Assembly (NCBI GenBank): GCA_003543135.1
Contig: DPJG01000001.1
Span: 102,229 to 166,228 of the forward strand
Origin: Rheinheimera sp.
GTDB lineage: Bacteria; Pseudomonadota; Gammaproteobacteria; Enterobacterales; Alteromonadaceae
Direction: 5' to 3'
Length of the DNA: 64,000 nucleotides
Of the stretch, positions 8,793 to 18,253 are shown piece by piece; position 1 is the first letter of the stretch, and every line of letters begins with the position of its first letter. The notes under the pieces are model-generated. The model was given only the letters and a program-made list of their open reading frames with translations, did not search any database and was not told the origin of the DNA. A program made the position numbers and the translations under genes.

Positions 8793-9182
8793 TTATTTAG
8801 CTAAGCTCAGCTGATTCATCCGAACCCGGATATCCTGACGCAGATTGGTCACCCAATTCACGTACTGGCGATGAATTTTGCCTTTTTTCGCGTCCATATT
8901 GACCGAGTCGACATAGGTAATAGAAAAAGACTGCGGGTTGTAAGTCACACTGGTAATAACCTTATGAGAGCGGATGTTCAGCTCGGCGTGAATTTTGCCA
9001 GGACCCTGAGGCGTCATCAGCCAGCCGCGGCCTGCACCTGCTTGCAGAATCGCCTGTTCCAGTTGTGGCTCTGTCAGGTTATAAGGCACAGGATCTGTGT
9101 ACACTTGTTGTAACGGGGTAGACTGACAGGCGGTTAAAGCCAAAGCCAATACGGCTGCGCTAATCAACTTCCAAAATTGCAT
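8793..9182 (-). CDS. Small lipoprotein of unknown function
   Basis: A 129-residue protein with a lipobox LTAC (Cys19) after a hydrophobic leader. The mature part is an alpha/beta sequence with HAELNIRSHKVITSVTYNPQSFSITYVDS, like small periplasmic lipoproteins of gammaproteobacteria whose job is unknown. It is convergent with the MipA/OmpV-like gene, only 14 bases away. Those bases contain a small GC-rich hairpin (CCGC/GCGG) that could help stop both transcripts. GGAG lies upstream of its ATG (reverse strand). Confidence 0.75.
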   Translation of the reverse strand: MQFWKLISAAVLALALTACQSTPLQQVYTDPVPYNLTEPQLEQAILQAGAGRGWLMTPQGPGKIHAELNIRSHKVITSVTYNPQSFSITYVDSVNMDAKKGKIHRQYVNWVTNLRQDIRVRMNQLSLAK

Positions 9183-9348
9183 GGTGCTCTCCTTGTGGTA
9201 AAAAGGGCGCCATTGTTAAAGATTTAGCCGGAAAATTCCAGTATTTGTTACCTTGCAATGTTGCGCTGGCTAACAATTTCTCCGTGCTGTCTGAGCCAAC
9301 AACCTTTGGCCTGTTATTCAGCTGTGTGTGCAGCTCAGGCTGTCAGCG

Positions 9349-10254
9349 CTATTTTTTCGCCCTGGGATGCGCAGCGTCATACACCTTGGCCAGATGTTGA
9401 AAATCCAGATGGGTATACACCTGAGTGGTGCTGAGGTTGGCGTGGCCTAACAGTTCCTGCACGGCGCGCAGGTCGCCGCTTGATTCCAGCATATGGCTGG
9501 CAAAAGAGTGGCGCAGCATATGCGGATGCACGTTTTGTTCCAGACCCTGACGCGCAGCCCAGAGTTTGACTCTGCTGCGCACATGGCGCGCGCTGATGCG
9601 GCTTTTTTGCCGGCTTAAAAATAATGCATCGGGCTCAATTCCGACAAAAGCGGGCCGCAGCGCTAACCAACGCTGCAGTGCCTGCATTGCCAGCCGGCCT
9701 ATCGGCAAAATCCGTTCTTTATTGCCTTTGCCGCGCACGCGAATTTGTTGTTCGCTAAAGGAAATATCCCGCACATTGGCATTTACTAACTCTTCAAGAC
9801 GCAGGCCCGAGCTGTAAAACAGCTCCATCATGGCCTGATCCCGGCAGGCTAAATCATCATCCGGCTCCTGAATATCCAGCAGCCGGTTCATCTGATCAAC
9901 ATCAAGATTTTTGGGCAAAGGCCTGGCCGATTTGGGCACTTTTAAATAAGCCGCCGGATTGTCATTGAGCTGTTTTAAAGCAACAAAATACCGATAAAAA
10001 CTGCGCAGCGCCGCAGCCCGTAACGCCAGACTGCGCGGTTTTAAACTGGTACGGCAGGATAATAAATGTTGTTGCAGCTGTTGCTGGCTCAGCTGGCGCC
10101 AATGACTGGCCTGAGTTTGCAGCTGACTGGCCACAGCGCTTAGCTGTTGCTGATAACTGGCCAGAGTTTGCTGGCTGTAACCGCGTTCAAACTGCAGATA
10201 AGCCAAAAACTGGCTCAGCCAGGGTTGGAAATCGGCCAGTTCAGTTTTTGTCAT
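9349..10254 (-). CDS. xerC: Tyrosine recombinase XerC
   Basis: A 301-residue site-specific recombinase that, with XerD, resolves chromosome dimers at dif. An N-terminal core-binding SAM-like domain (about 8-95) is followed by the catalytic domain (about 110-295). All active residues are visible: Arg152 (SSGLRLEEL), Lys176 (GKGNKE), His245 and Arg248 (HMLRHSFASH), His271 (LLGHANL) and the nucleophile Tyr280 (VYTHLD). The ATG at 10254 gives a normal N-terminus. An in-frame extension to 10347 lies inside the DUF484 gene and is rejected. It overlaps DUF484 by 14 bases, the same neighbour as in Escherichia coli. Confidence 0.95.
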   Translation of the reverse strand: MTKTELADFQPWLSQFLAYLQFERGYSQQTLASYQQQLSAVASQLQTQASHWRQLSQQQLQQHLLSCRTSLKPRSLALRAAALRSFYRYFVALKQLNDNPAAYLKVPKSARPLPKNLDVDQMNRLLDIQEPDDDLACRDQAMMELFYSSGLRLEELVNANVRDISFSEQQIRVRGKGNKERILPIGRLAMQALQRWLALRPAFVGIEPDALFLSRQKSRISARHVRSRVKLWAARQGLEQNVHPHMLRHSFASHMLESSGDLRAVQELLGHANLSTTQVYTHLDFQHLAKVYDAAHPRAKK

Positions 10255-10939
10255 AACGTGGCAATACCACGGCCAGTAATTTGGCGATATGGTCGAGGAA
10301 CAGCGTGTCCATACTGGGCTGGAAATGGTCGTCCAGTTCGCTGCCAAAGGCCAGCAGCGCCAGTGGTTTATCCACCTGACTGATTTGCAGCAGCGCCACC
10401 GAATGAATAGTGGGTGGGAATAAGGTTGCCATTTCGTCTTTATTTAACCGGCCAAAATAATAACTGCGGTGTTGCAGCCGGTGCTGTAACACCAGTTGCA
10501 GGCCGCTGAAGTGTTCGCCCATGGCTTCATGGTTAAAGTCGAGCAGGGTGCAGGCATGCACCTGCGGCATTTTATTGGCAAAAGCGCTGAGCGCTATGGT
10601 GATATCGGTGCGCTGACGTGCTGACAATAAATCCAGATGCAGCTGATTCAGTGCAAAAAAGATATGTTCGTTTTGCCGCGCCACACTCATTAGCCTGGTA
10701 ATATCTTCTTCCAGCCCACGGATGCGTTCACGCTGCATTTCCAGCTGGCGTTCGACCAGGGACACAGCCCCGCGCTGGGCATGCGGCAGTCTTAACCTGT
10801 TCAGTAATTCGGGGTGATGCTGAAAAAACGCCGGATGTTCCAGTAAATACTGATACACCAGTTCGTCCTGCAGTATGGCTTTGTCCTGATCGTTCAGTTC
10901 GTTTAACCCGGTTTGGGCACCGGTTATTCCATCCGTCAT
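10241..10939 (-). CDS. yigA: DUF484 family protein
   Basis: A 232-residue cytoplasmic protein with an N-terminal helical part ([23 protein letters not shown]), a short coiled coil (about 62-90, [19 protein letters not shown]) and a C-terminal GAF-like alpha/beta domain. This is the DUF484 architecture. The function is unknown. The gene sits between dapF and xerC in many gammaproteobacteria, and here overlaps dapF by four bases (ATGA) and xerC by 14. Confidence 0.9.
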   Translation of the reverse strand: MTDGITGAQTGLNELNDQDKAILQDELVYQYLLEHPAFFQHHPELLNRLRLPHAQRGAVSLVERQLEMQRERIRGLEEDITRLMSVARQNEHIFFALNQLHLDLLSARQRTDITIALSAFANKMPQVHACTLLDFNHEAMGEHFSGLQLVLQHRLQHRSYYFGRLNKDEMATLFPPTIHSVALLQISQVDKPLALLAFGSELDDHFQPSMDTLFLDHIAKLLAVVLPRYDKN

Positions 10940-11766
10940 AACACCAGCTGTCCGTCAAATACATGTTCTGCCGGGCCTGTCATTTTGACCGGCTGGCCTG
11001 GACCGTTCCAACGAATATGCAAGGTTCCGCCAGGTAAATCAACTCTGACGTTATTGCCCAAAGTTTTTTGCAGTTGCCCCACCACAGCGGCTGCACAGGC
11101 ACCTGTACCACAAGCCAGAGTTTCACCGGCGCCACGCTCCCATACCCGCAATTTAATATGCGAAGGGCTAAGGACCTGCATAAAACCAATATTGGCGCGC
11201 TCGGGGAAACGTTCATGGTTTTCAAACTCAGGCCCCCAGCTATGCACCGGCGCTTTGTCGATATCATCAACAGTGATCACCGCATGGGGATTGCCCATCG
11301 ACACCACACCACACAAAGTGGTGGCATTTTCGGCGTGCAGAATGTAATTCACTTCCTGTTTTTGTGCTTTAAACGGCACTTTGGCAGGTTCTAACTGCGG
11401 CACACCCATATTGACGGTGACCTGGCCGTCCTGCTCGACATAAAGCACAATTTTGCCGGATTTAGTGCTGACATTAATTTTGTATTTGTTGGTCAGGCCC
11501 TTAGTGCGGACAAACTTGGCAAAACAGCGGGCGCCATTACCACATTGTTCTACTTCAGAGCCGTCAGCATTAAAAATCCGGTAATGAAAATCCAGATCCG
11601 GATCATAAGGCGGTTCCACCATCAATAACTGGTCAAAACCAACGCCAAAATTACGGTCGGCCAGCGCTTTGATTTGCTCTTTGGTCAGAAACACGTTCTG
11701 ACTGACGGCATCGACCATCATAAAGTCGTTGCCAAGTCCGTGCATTTTAGAAAACTGTAATAACAT
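10936..11766 (-). CDS. dapF: Diaminopimelate epimerase
   Basis: A 276-residue enzyme that converts LL- to meso-diaminopimelate for lysine and peptidoglycan synthesis. The cofactor-independent two-cysteine pair is intact: Cys75 ([10 protein letters not shown]) and Cys219 (LACGTGACA). Asn13 in GLGNDF and the MGNPHAV segment bind substrate. The ATG at 11766 gives the usual [15 protein letters not shown] start. A longer reading to 11856 would run into lysA in another frame and is rejected. A 40-base gap separates it from lysA upstream. Confidence 0.96.
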   Translation of the reverse strand: MLLQFSKMHGLGNDFMMVDAVSQNVFLTKEQIKALADRNFGVGFDQLLMVEPPYDPDLDFHYRIFNADGSEVEQCGNGARCFAKFVRTKGLTNKYKINVSTKSGKIVLYVEQDGQVTVNMGVPQLEPAKVPFKAQKQEVNYILHAENATTLCGVVSMGNPHAVITVDDIDKAPVHSWGPEFENHERFPERANIGFMQVLSPSHIKLRVWERGAGETLACGTGACAAAVVGQLQKTLGNNVRVDLPGGTLHIRWNGPGQPVKMTGPAEHVFDGQLVL

Positions 11767-11806
11767 GCCAACCTTATCTGTTGCTGCCTGATTGCAGTTG
11801 TTGCCG

Positions 11807-13060
11807 TTATTCCGGCAACAGTTGTTCACCTTGCCACAGGTCTTGCCATTGTTCACGGCGGCGCACCAGATAAGTGCTGCTGCCGTCGACCAGTACTTCA
11901 GCAGCGCGTGGCCTGCTGTTGTAGTTCGAGCTCATGGTAAAACCATAAGCGCCGGCTGAACGCACCGCCAGTAAATCACCGGGTGCTATGGCTAAGTCGC
12001 GGTCTTTGCCAAGGAAATCGCCGGTTTCACACACCGGGCCTACCACATCATAACGTTGGGCCTTCAGTTCTGCTTTCAACTGCACAGGCACAATATTCAT
12101 CCAGGCACTGTAAAGCGCCGGACGGATCAGGTCGTTCATGGCGGCATCAACGATGGCAAAATTCTTTTCCTGGCCTGGTTTTAAATATTCCACTTTTGTT
12201 AATAACACACCAGCGTTGGCCATAATGGCACGACCTGGCTCAAACAGCAGCGTTAAATGTGGATATTTGGCCAGACGTTTGACCACTTCAGCGGCATATT
12301 CGGCCGGATGCGGCGGTGTTTCATCCAGATAAGTCACGCCTAAACCACCGCCAATATCAATATGGGATAACACAATGCCGAGGCTTGAGAGTTTATCAAT
12401 CAACAACAGCAGTTTATCCAGCGCATCTAAAAACGGCTGGGTTTCAGTAAGCTGTGAGCCAATATGGCAATCCACACCACAAACTTTTAAGTGGCTGGCC
12501 TGTGCCGCCACCTGATACATAGCAACAGCGTCGTTAATATCAATGCCAAACTTGTTGGCTTTGAGGCCAGTGGAAATATAAGGATGGGTTTTGGCATCAA
12601 TATCCGGATTAACCCGGATAGACACAGGCGCAATTTTATTTAAGCGGCTGGCGACCTGCTGAATGCGGTACAGCTCGGCTTCGGACTCGACATTAAAACA
12701 TTTAATGCCGGTATTGAGCGCAAACTCAATCTCAGATTCGGCTTTACCCACACCGGAAAACACCACCTTGCCAGGGTCGCCACCGGCCTGTAATACCCGG
12801 CGTAATTCACCTTCAGACACAATGTCAAAACCACTGCCCAGGCGCGCCAGCAAATTTAACAAGGCAATATTGCTGTTGGCTTTGACCGCGTAACACACCA
12901 GGTGCGGATGGGCACCCGCCGCATTGGCAAAAGCCTGATAATGGCGCTCTAAAGTGGCGCGGGAATAAACATAAGTGGGAGTGCCGTATTGGGCGGCGAT
13001 ATCGGCCAGTTTGACCTGTTCGGCCAGCAGCTCTGGCCCCTGATAATTAAAATAATCCAC
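11807..13060 (-). CDS. lysA: Diaminopimelate decarboxylase
   Basis: A 417-residue PLP enzyme making lysine from meso-diaminopimelate. The N-terminal TIM barrel carries the PLP lysine in YAVKANSN (Lys60 from this start) and the glycine-rich phosphate loop near DIGGGLGV. The C-terminal beta domain has [11 protein letters not shown], whose cysteine and acidic residue complete the active site across the dimer. No ATG fits. TTG at 13063 and GTG at 13060 are both possible. GTG is chosen because it gives MDYFNYQG, the normal family start, and leaves eight bases after the AAAGG ribosome site, which itself overlaps the lptM stop. Confidence 0.94.
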   Translation of the reverse strand: MDYFNYQGPELLAEQVKLADIAAQYGTPTYVYSRATLERHYQAFANAAGAHPHLVCYAVKANSNIALLNLLARLGSGFDIVSEGELRRVLQAGGDPGKVVFSGVGKAESEIEFALNTGIKCFNVESEAELYRIQQVASRLNKIAPVSIRVNPDIDAKTHPYISTGLKANKFGIDINDAVAMYQVAAQASHLKVCGVDCHIGSQLTETQPFLDALDKLLLLIDKLSSLGIVLSHIDIGGGLGVTYLDETPPHPAEYAAEVVKRLAKYPHLTLLFEPGRAIMANAGVLLTKVEYLKPGQEKNFAIVDAAMNDLIRPALYSAWMNIVPVQLKAELKAQRYDVVGPVCETGDFLGKDRDLAIAPGDLLAVRSAGAYGFTMSSNYNSRPRAAEVLVDGSSTYLVRRREQWQDLWQGEQLLPE

Positions 13061-13065
13061 CAAAT

Positions 13066-13266
13066 TTACCTTTGCGATTGGCCGGGCTGTTGGGTTGTGT
13101 CTTGCTGTGCAGAGTCAGTTGCAGTGGCACTGGTCTGTTGTTGTGATTGTGGCGTATTGGTGGCTGCTTTGGTTTTTGGCAGGGTTAAATCCCCTTTTTG
13201 GCCACAACCGGTGAGCAACAGACAAAGCGCCAGCAGGCAGAACATAGATTGAGTCACAGCTTTCAT
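13066..13266 (-). CDS. lptM: Small lipoprotein LptM (YifL-like)
   Basis: A 66-residue lipoprotein with lipobox LTGC (Cys21) followed at once by GQKGDLTLP, the short conserved motif (GxKGPLY-P) of LptM. In Escherichia coli LptM binds the LptD/LptE translocon and helps LptD mature. The rest is a Gln/Thr/Ser-rich tail. It is the first gene before lysA and dapF, and divergent from cyaY, as in enterobacteria. Its last codons hold the ribosome site of lysA. Confidence 0.88.
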   Translation of the reverse strand: MKAVTQSMFCLLALCLLLTGCGQKGDLTLPKTKAATNTPQSQQQTSATATDSAQQDTTQQPGQSQR

Positions 13267-13296
13267 CGTTTCTGTTTCTTTAATTTTTCAGCGCTC

Positions 13297-13302
13297 TATA
13301 AT
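13297..13302 (+). promoter_or_regulatory. Putative -10 element for cyaY
   Basis: A perfect TATAAT lies 37 bases before the cyaY ATG in the 72-base divergent space between lptM and cyaY. No good -35 is seen at 16-18 bases upstream (GTTTCT at best), so the promoter call is tentative. Confidence 0.4.
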
Positions 13303-13338
13303 CGCATCCTTAGCAGCAAAAGCAAACAGGTGAAGCCG

Positions 13339-13656
13339 ATGAATGACGTAGAATATGATGAGTTGACCGACAGCGTTTTGCTGGCGGTGGAAGAAGCCAT
13401 CGAAAATATGGATCTGGATTTGGATTATGAGAACCATGGTGGTTTGCTCAGCATCACTTTTCCGGACAAAAGCAAAATAATCATCAATAAACAACCACCC
13501 CTGCATCAGCTGTGGGTGGCAACCAAATTTAACGGCCACCATTTTGAATATCAGAATGGCCAGTGGATTGATAACAGAACCGGCACTGAGTTCTGGACTT
13601 TATTAAATGACGCAGCCTCGCGTCAGGCCGGGCAGAGTGTGGAGTTTGTGCGTTAA
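13339..13656 (+). CDS. cyaY: Frataxin-like iron donor CyaY
   Basis: A 105-residue frataxin. The acidic first helix (DVEYDELTDSVLLAVEEAIENMDLDLDYE) is the iron-binding ridge. The beta sheet follows with GGLLSITFPDKSKIIINKQPPLHQLWVAT, the most conserved frataxin segment. It regulates Fe-S cluster assembly through IscS. The ATG at 13339, preceded by AGG at eight bases, gives the standard length. An upstream extension across the promoter region is rejected. It is divergent from lptM, a conserved arrangement, and is followed without spacing by an esterase gene. Confidence 0.95.
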   Translation: MNDVEYDELTDSVLLAVEEAIENMDLDLDYENHGGLLSITFPDKSKIIINKQPPLHQLWVATKFNGHHFEYQNGQWIDNRTGTEFWTLLNDAASRQAGQSVEFVR

Positions 13657-14325
13657 ATGAATCAGTTACCTTTTGTTGATGTAAAGTCCCCTGGCCCAAC
13701 CACTGCGGCCGTGATCTGGTTACATGGTCTGGGTGATTCCGGCCATGGTTTTGCGCCTATAGTGCCTGAGCTGCGTCTGCCAGCCGGCCATGGGGTGCGG
13801 TTTTTGTTTCCGCACGCGCCTGAGCGTCCTGTCACTATCAACAATGGTTATGTGATGCGTGCCTGGTATGACATTAAAACCATGGACTTACAAAACCGTG
13901 CTGATGAAGAAGGCGTGCGTCAGTCTGCAACCTTAGTGCAGGCGCTGATCGACAAAGTGATTGCTACAGGTGTGCCGGCGGAAAAAATTATGCTGGCCGG
14001 TTTTAGCCAGGGTGGGGTGATAGCGCTGCATCTGTTACCGCGCTTGCCTTATAAAATTGCCGGTGTCATGGCACTTTCTACCTATATGGCGGTGCCGGAT
14101 AAACTCAAAGCTGAAATGAATACACTGAATAAAACCACGCCGGTATTTTGTGCCCATGGTGTGGCCGACCCTGTGGTGCCATTACAGGCTGGTCAGGCGG
14201 CATTTAACAACCTAAAATATGCAGGTTTTAATGTGCGCTGGCAGGACTACCGGATGGAGCACAGTGTTTGTGCCCAGGAAGTGGATGACATCAGCCGCTT
14301 TATTCAGCAGCTGTTTTGTGTGTAA
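13657..14325 (+). CDS. Alpha/beta-hydrolase carboxylesterase (acyl-protein thioesterase type)
   Basis: A 222-residue serine hydrolase. The oxyanion strand WLHGLGDSG is near residue 21, the nucleophile is Ser117 in GFSQGG, and Asp171 (GVADPVVP) and His202 (MEHSVC) complete the triad. This is the phospholipase/carboxylesterase (Abhydrolase_2) family, which hydrolyses short acyl esters and in some members acyl-protein thioesters. The natural substrate is not known. It starts directly after the cyaY stop (TAA then ATG), so the two are co-transcribed. Confidence 0.9.
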   Translation: MNQLPFVDVKSPGPTTAAVIWLHGLGDSGHGFAPIVPELRLPAGHGVRFLFPHAPERPVTINNGYVMRAWYDIKTMDLQNRADEEGVRQSATLVQALIDKVIATGVPAEKIMLAGFSQGGVIALHLLPRLPYKIAGVMALSTYMAVPDKLKAEMNTLNKTTPVFCAHGVADPVVPLQAGQAAFNNLKYAGFNVRWQDYRMEHSVCAQEVDDISRFIQQLFCV

Positions 14326-14368
14326 CAGCGTTTTATGCCAGCAAACAAGCCCTAACCTATAACCAATG

Positions 14369-14391
14369 GCCGGTCTGAACCACCGGCTTTT
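14369..14391 (+). terminator. Putative intrinsic terminator after the esterase gene
   Basis: A six-base-pair GC-rich stem (GCCGGT/ACCGGC, seven-base loop) is followed by TTTT, 44 bases after the esterase stop. It is short, but it sits where the cyaY-esterase transcript should end. Confidence 0.5.
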
Positions 14392-14411
14392 GATGACGCC
14401 AGAGAAAACAC

Positions 14412-15332
14412 GTGTCTGAACAATCTGCCAAACTCAGGGTAAAAGTCACTTTGCACCGCGACTTGCCAAGCCAGCCGCCGCAAAAGTTGCAATATGCCAA
14501 AGCACCGCTGTCAAAAACCAGGTTGCTGTTTGGTACTGGCTTGTTGCTGCTTGCCGCTTTTGGGTTATGGCAATATTGGGAGGCCGGTGCTCAGAGCGAG
14601 CAATCAGCAGATACTGAGCTAAGTGCTGAGGTTTTGCAGCAACCGGATCTGTTAAACAACACTGAGCCTGTTTCTGAGGCGGAGCAGGCCGCTTTGGAAA
14701 ACAGGGCCGACACAGAAACGACTGAAACTGCAGCCGTCGGTGCAAGTACATCGCAAATAAGCACAGCACAAAACAGTCCTGTTGAAGACGACAGCACGGC
14801 GCCAGCTGCGGAAAACTTTGCAGAAAACACGGCGCAATTGGTGCCTGCAGCACAAAACAACAATAGCGATATTAAAAACAGCGCCGCTTTGCTGGCAACT
14901 TCAGCTCAGGCCATGCCAAACCATAACGTGGTGGCTGACGCTCTGGCACCACAATCTGCGGCAGAACCTCAGGCAGCCGCTGTTGCGTCCGACAATTTGC
15001 CCAAACTGCCGGACGGTTTTAGCCGTATTGTGCTGGCGGCCGATATGGAACAGTTAGAGCCGGGTCGCCCTGTAGCGCAACTGGTGGCGAAAAAAGACAT
15101 TCAGCGGCTTTATTTATTTACTGAACTGAAAGGGTATGCCGGACAACAGCTGAGACATCGCTGGTCTTTTAATGGTGTAGTGCAAACCGAAGCCTTGCTC
15201 ACCATCGAAGACTCACCCTGGCGCACCTACAGTGAAAAATGGCTGTTACCGGACCAATTGGGGGCCTGGCGGGTCGAAATTATTGATCAGCAGCAAAATG
15301 TCCTCTACTCACACGACTTTCAATATCAATAG
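14412..15332 (+). CDS. DUF2914 domain membrane-anchored protein
   Basis: A 306-residue protein with a cytoplasmic N-terminus (about 35 residues), one membrane helix (about 37-53, RLLFGTGLLLLAAFGLW), a long Ala/Glu/Thr/Ser-rich linker (about 57-195) and a C-terminal DUF2914 beta domain (about 200-306) with HRWSFNGVVQTEALL and SPWRTYSEKWL. The domain is presumably periplasmic. Its function is unknown. It starts with GTG, preceded by AGAGA. It lies just before hemC but is separated by 82 bases and may have its own promoter. Confidence 0.8.
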   Translation: MSEQSAKLRVKVTLHRDLPSQPPQKLQYAKAPLSKTRLLFGTGLLLLAAFGLWQYWEAGAQSEQSADTELSAEVLQQPDLLNNTEPVSEAEQAALENRADTETTETAAVGASTSQISTAQNSPVEDDSTAPAAENFAENTAQLVPAAQNNNSDIKNSAALLATSAQAMPNHNVVADALAPQSAAEPQAAAVASDNLPKLPDGFSRIVLAADMEQLEPGRPVAQLVAKKDIQRLYLFTELKGYAGQQLRHRWSFNGVVQTEALLTIEDSPWRTYSEKWLLPDQLGAWRVEIIDQQQNVLYSHDFQYQ

Positions 15333-15414
15333 CAGTTATACTAGCGCCAGTTTTTTAACCGGCGGTGTGGCCTGACGCACTGCCGTGTTTAGCCTTCAGA
15401 CACAGGTTTTTTGC

Positions 15415-16347
15415 ATGACTTCATTGATCCGTATCGCCACCCGTAAAAGTGCGCTTGCGTTATGGCAGGCCGAATTTGTCAAAGCAAAGCTGCAGCATTT
15501 TCATCCGCTGTTACAGGTGGAGCTGGTGCCAATGTCTACTCAGGGCGACAAAATTCTCGACACACCTTTGGCCAAAATTGGCGGTAAAGGTTTATTTGTG
15601 AAAGAGTTAGAAACTGCCATTTTAGAAGGTCGTGCCGATATTGCCGTGCATAGCATGAAAGATGTACCGGTAGAGTTTCCTGAAGGTTTGCAGCTGCAAA
15701 CCATTTGTGAGCGCGAAGATCCGCGCGATGCTTTTGTGTCGAACAACTTTGCCAGCCTGGATGAACTGCCGGCAGGCGCTGTGGTAGGTACTTCCAGTTT
15801 ACGCCGTCAATGTCAGCTTAAAGCCAAAAGACCGGACCTGCAGATCCGCGACCTGCGCGGCAACGTTAACACCCGTTTAGCCAAACTGGATGCCGGTGAA
15901 TACGACGCTATTATTCTGGCGGCAGCTGGCCTGATTCGCCTTGGTTTTGCCGACCGTATCCGCACCCATTTACCGGTGGAGCAAAGCCTGCCGGCCAATG
16001 GTCAGGGCGCTGTGGGCATTGAGTGTCGCAGCAACGACAGCGCTATTCATGCGTTATTGGCGCCGCTGGAGCATTTGCCTACCCGTCAGGCGGTGCTGGC
16101 CGAACGGGCGATGAACCGCCGTTTACAGGGGGGCTGCCAGGTGCCTATTGGCGCTTTTGCCGTGCATCAGGGCGACCAGCTGTGGTTAAGAGGTTTGGTT
16201 GGTTCTTTGGATGGCCAGCAAATTTTACATGCAGAGGTAACAGGCCCAGCCAGCGACGCTGAAGCTTTGGGCTTACAGCTGGCTGAACAGCTGCTGCAAC
16301 AAGGCGCAGCTGCTATTCTCAAAGCTGTTTATCAGACGGCCCCTTAA
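15415..16347 (+). CDS. hemC: Porphobilinogen deaminase (hydroxymethylbilane synthase)
   Basis: A 310-residue enzyme joining four porphobilinogens into hydroxymethylbilane in heme synthesis. Cys241 in LQGGCQVP carries the dipyrromethane cofactor, Asp85-equivalent MKDVP is at about 81-85, and the arginine-rich [10 protein letters not shown] and [11 protein letters not shown] segments bind the acid side chains. The ATG at 15415 gives [18 protein letters not shown], the family start. The upstream GTG at 15385 is not needed. A TATACT at 15337-15342 could be its -10 but lacks a clear -35. Confidence 0.96.
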   Translation: MTSLIRIATRKSALALWQAEFVKAKLQHFHPLLQVELVPMSTQGDKILDTPLAKIGGKGLFVKELETAILEGRADIAVHSMKDVPVEFPEGLQLQTICEREDPRDAFVSNNFASLDELPAGAVVGTSSLRRQCQLKAKRPDLQIRDLRGNVNTRLAKLDAGEYDAIILAAAGLIRLGFADRIRTHLPVEQSLPANGQGAVGIECRSNDSAIHALLAPLEHLPTRQAVLAERAMNRRLQGGCQVPIGAFAVHQGDQLWLRGLVGSLDGQQILHAEVTGPASDAEALGLQLAEQLLQQGAAAILKAVYQTAP

Positions 16348-16350
16348 TTG

Positions 16351-17175
16351 ATGAACAACCCGGCCCCATTTCAGCCAAGCCAGATACCTCAGCTTACCGG
16401 CGCAACAGATTTTCCGGTGCTGATCACCAGACCAGCCGGCAAAGCAGATAATCTGCTGGCTGGTCTGGATGAGCTGGGCATTGGTTATACCTATCAGCCT
16501 TTAATCACCACACAGCTGATGCCATTGCGTGCCCGGGATATCCAGCATCTGCAACAGGCGGAGCTGGTGATTTTTGTGTCGGTGTCTGCCGTGACTTGTC
16601 TGGAACAACAATTTGACCTAAAAAGCCTGACCCAGCCGCTGTTGGCTGTCGGTGCAACCACAGCTTCAGTGCTGGAACGTAGTTGTGGCCACACTGTGAC
16701 TGCGCCTTTGGATCAGCGCAGTGAAGGGGTGCTGGCACTGCCGCAACTGCAAAATGTCGCCGGCCGCGACATAGTGATAGTGCGTGGTAATGGTGGCCGG
16801 GAGCTGATTAAACAGGGTTTATTGGCCCGCGGCGCCAAAGTGACTTATGTACAAAGTTATAAAAGAGTCCCCCTGCCGCTGGATGGTCAGCGCTTGTCAG
16901 ACCAGTGGCGCCAGCAACAAATTCAATGTATCGTAGTGACCAGTAACGAAATTTTATCCCTGCTGCTACAATCCCTGCCCGAAACTGCCCGCCCCTGGCT
17001 GGCACAGCGGCAATGGATTATGGTCAGCCAGCGCATGGCGGAAACGGCCGTTGCCAGCGGGATCCCGATGACCAACATTTTTCTGGCAGCCAGTGCCAAC
17101 GATCAGGCGTTGTTGGAAGCTATTTGTCAGTTAAGAAGGAAATTCCATGAGCGAGCTCAGTCCAATGCTGAATAA
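16351..17175 (+). CDS. hemD: Uroporphyrinogen-III synthase
   Basis: A 274-residue enzyme that closes hydroxymethylbilane with inversion of ring D. Like others in the family it is weakly conserved. It shows two alternating alpha/beta domains, the opening FPVLITRPAGKADNLL, and IVVTSNEILSLLL in the second half. ATG at 16351 follows the hemC stop by three bases. A TTG one codon earlier is less likely. It overlaps hemX by 29 bases. Confidence 0.92.
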   Translation: MNNPAPFQPSQIPQLTGATDFPVLITRPAGKADNLLAGLDELGIGYTYQPLITTQLMPLRARDIQHLQQAELVIFVSVSAVTCLEQQFDLKSLTQPLLAVGATTASVLERSCGHTVTAPLDQRSEGVLALPQLQNVAGRDIVIVRGNGGRELIKQGLLARGAKVTYVQSYKRVPLPLDGQRLSDQWRQQQIQCIVVTSNEILSLLLQSLPETARPWLAQRQWIMVSQRMAETAVASGIPMTNIFLAASANDQALLEAICQLRRKFHERAQSNAE

Positions 17176-18253
17176 CGAATCTGCAGCCCCTGCTGCTGTG
17201 GCAGCAACGCCGGCAAAACCGGCCGCCAGAACAGGTTCCGGCGTGATGCTGGGCATGATGGCTTTGCTGATCGCCTTGGCTTCAGCGGCGTTGGTGGGCT
17301 GGTTTTTTTATGTCTGGCAACCGCAACTCGTTGCGCTGCAACAACAGCAACAAACTTTGCAAAATCAGCAACAAAGCCAGACAGCACTGTTTCAGAGCAA
17401 GCAGGAAGAATTGCAGCAGGAAATGCAGCAACAGCTGGTGAATGTGGTGGCTGACTGGAATAACAAACAACTGGAACAGCTGCAAAGCACCCAACAGGAA
17501 ATCGCCAGGCTGCAAACCCAGTTGGATCAGCAAAGTGGCAACGTCAAAGGCTGGCAGCTGCTGGAAGTGGAATATTTCCTTCGTCTGGCCGAGCAAAAAC
17601 TGTTTTTGGAACAGAATGTCAGCGGTGTGGTGCAGGTGCTGGAGTTGGCCGAACAACGCTTAAAACAAATGCAGGATGCCAGTCTGGTGGCGGTGCGTGA
17701 AGCTATAGGTCAGGACAAACATATGTTGTCTGAGCTGAATACACCCGATATGCACCAGCTGCACCTGACCTTGTCGGCACTGCGCCAGCAAAGCCTGACT
17801 TTGCCACTGCGCCAGTCGGAGCGGGCGATGGATAATCAGACCGAAGAAGAAATTACTGAAGATGCCGCCGATTGGCAGTCGAATCTGGGATTGTACTGGC
17901 GTAACTTCTGGCGTGGTCTGGTGCAGGTGCGGGCCAGTTTGCCGGAAGATGGTGTCAGCTTAACGGCCGAACAACAAATCAGTGTGCGTAATACCTTAAC
18001 CCAGCAATTACTGCTGGCTGAGCTTGCCGCTATGCAGCACAATCAGGCGGTGTATGCCGCAGCTATTCAGCAAAGTGCTGACAGTTTACAACGTTATTTT
18101 GCTGCCACTGAACCTGCTGTGCAGCAAATGGCCGATGACTTGGTTGCGCTGTCGGCGCTGCAGGTCAGTTTGCCATTATTGGCCCCCTTAAAAAGCCCAC
18201 AACTGTTTGAAGCTTACCGTCAGGGCACGGCAGAAGCGGAGCTTAGCTTATGA
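17147..18253 (+). CDS. hemX: HemX-type membrane protein of the heme operon
   Basis: A 368-residue bitopic inner-membrane protein. A short Ala/Pro-rich cytoplasmic tail is followed by one membrane helix (about 33-56) and a glutamine-rich coiled coil (about 62-125). The periplasmic helical region includes WQLLEVEYFLRLAEQKLFLEQ, a conserved HemX segment. HemX from gammaproteobacterial hemCDXY operons was once called a uroporphyrinogen methylase, but the sequence shows no methyltransferase fold. Its role is unknown. GAAGGAA before the ATG is a strong ribosome site inside hemD. Confidence 0.9.
   Translation: MSELSPMLNNESAAPAAVAATPAKPAARTGSGVMLGMMALLIALASAALVGWFFYVWQPQLVALQQQQQTLQNQQQSQTALFQSKQEELQQEMQQQLVNVVADWNNKQLEQLQSTQQEIARLQTQLDQQSGNVKGWQLLEVEYFLRLAEQKLFLEQNVSGVVQVLELAEQRLKQMQDASLVAVREAIGQDKHMLSELNTPDMHQLHLTLSALRQQSLTLPLRQSERAMDNQTEEEITEDAADWQSNLGLYWRNFWRGLVQVRASLPEDGVSLTAEQQISVRNTLTQQLLLAELAAMQHNQAVYAAAIQQSADSLQRYFAATEPAVQQMADDLVALSALQVSLPLLAPLKSPQLFEAYRQGTAEAELSL

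Noticed and set aside
10913-11394. Plus-strand frames across dapF
   Set aside because: They are antisense to a clearly identified dapF and have no independent support.
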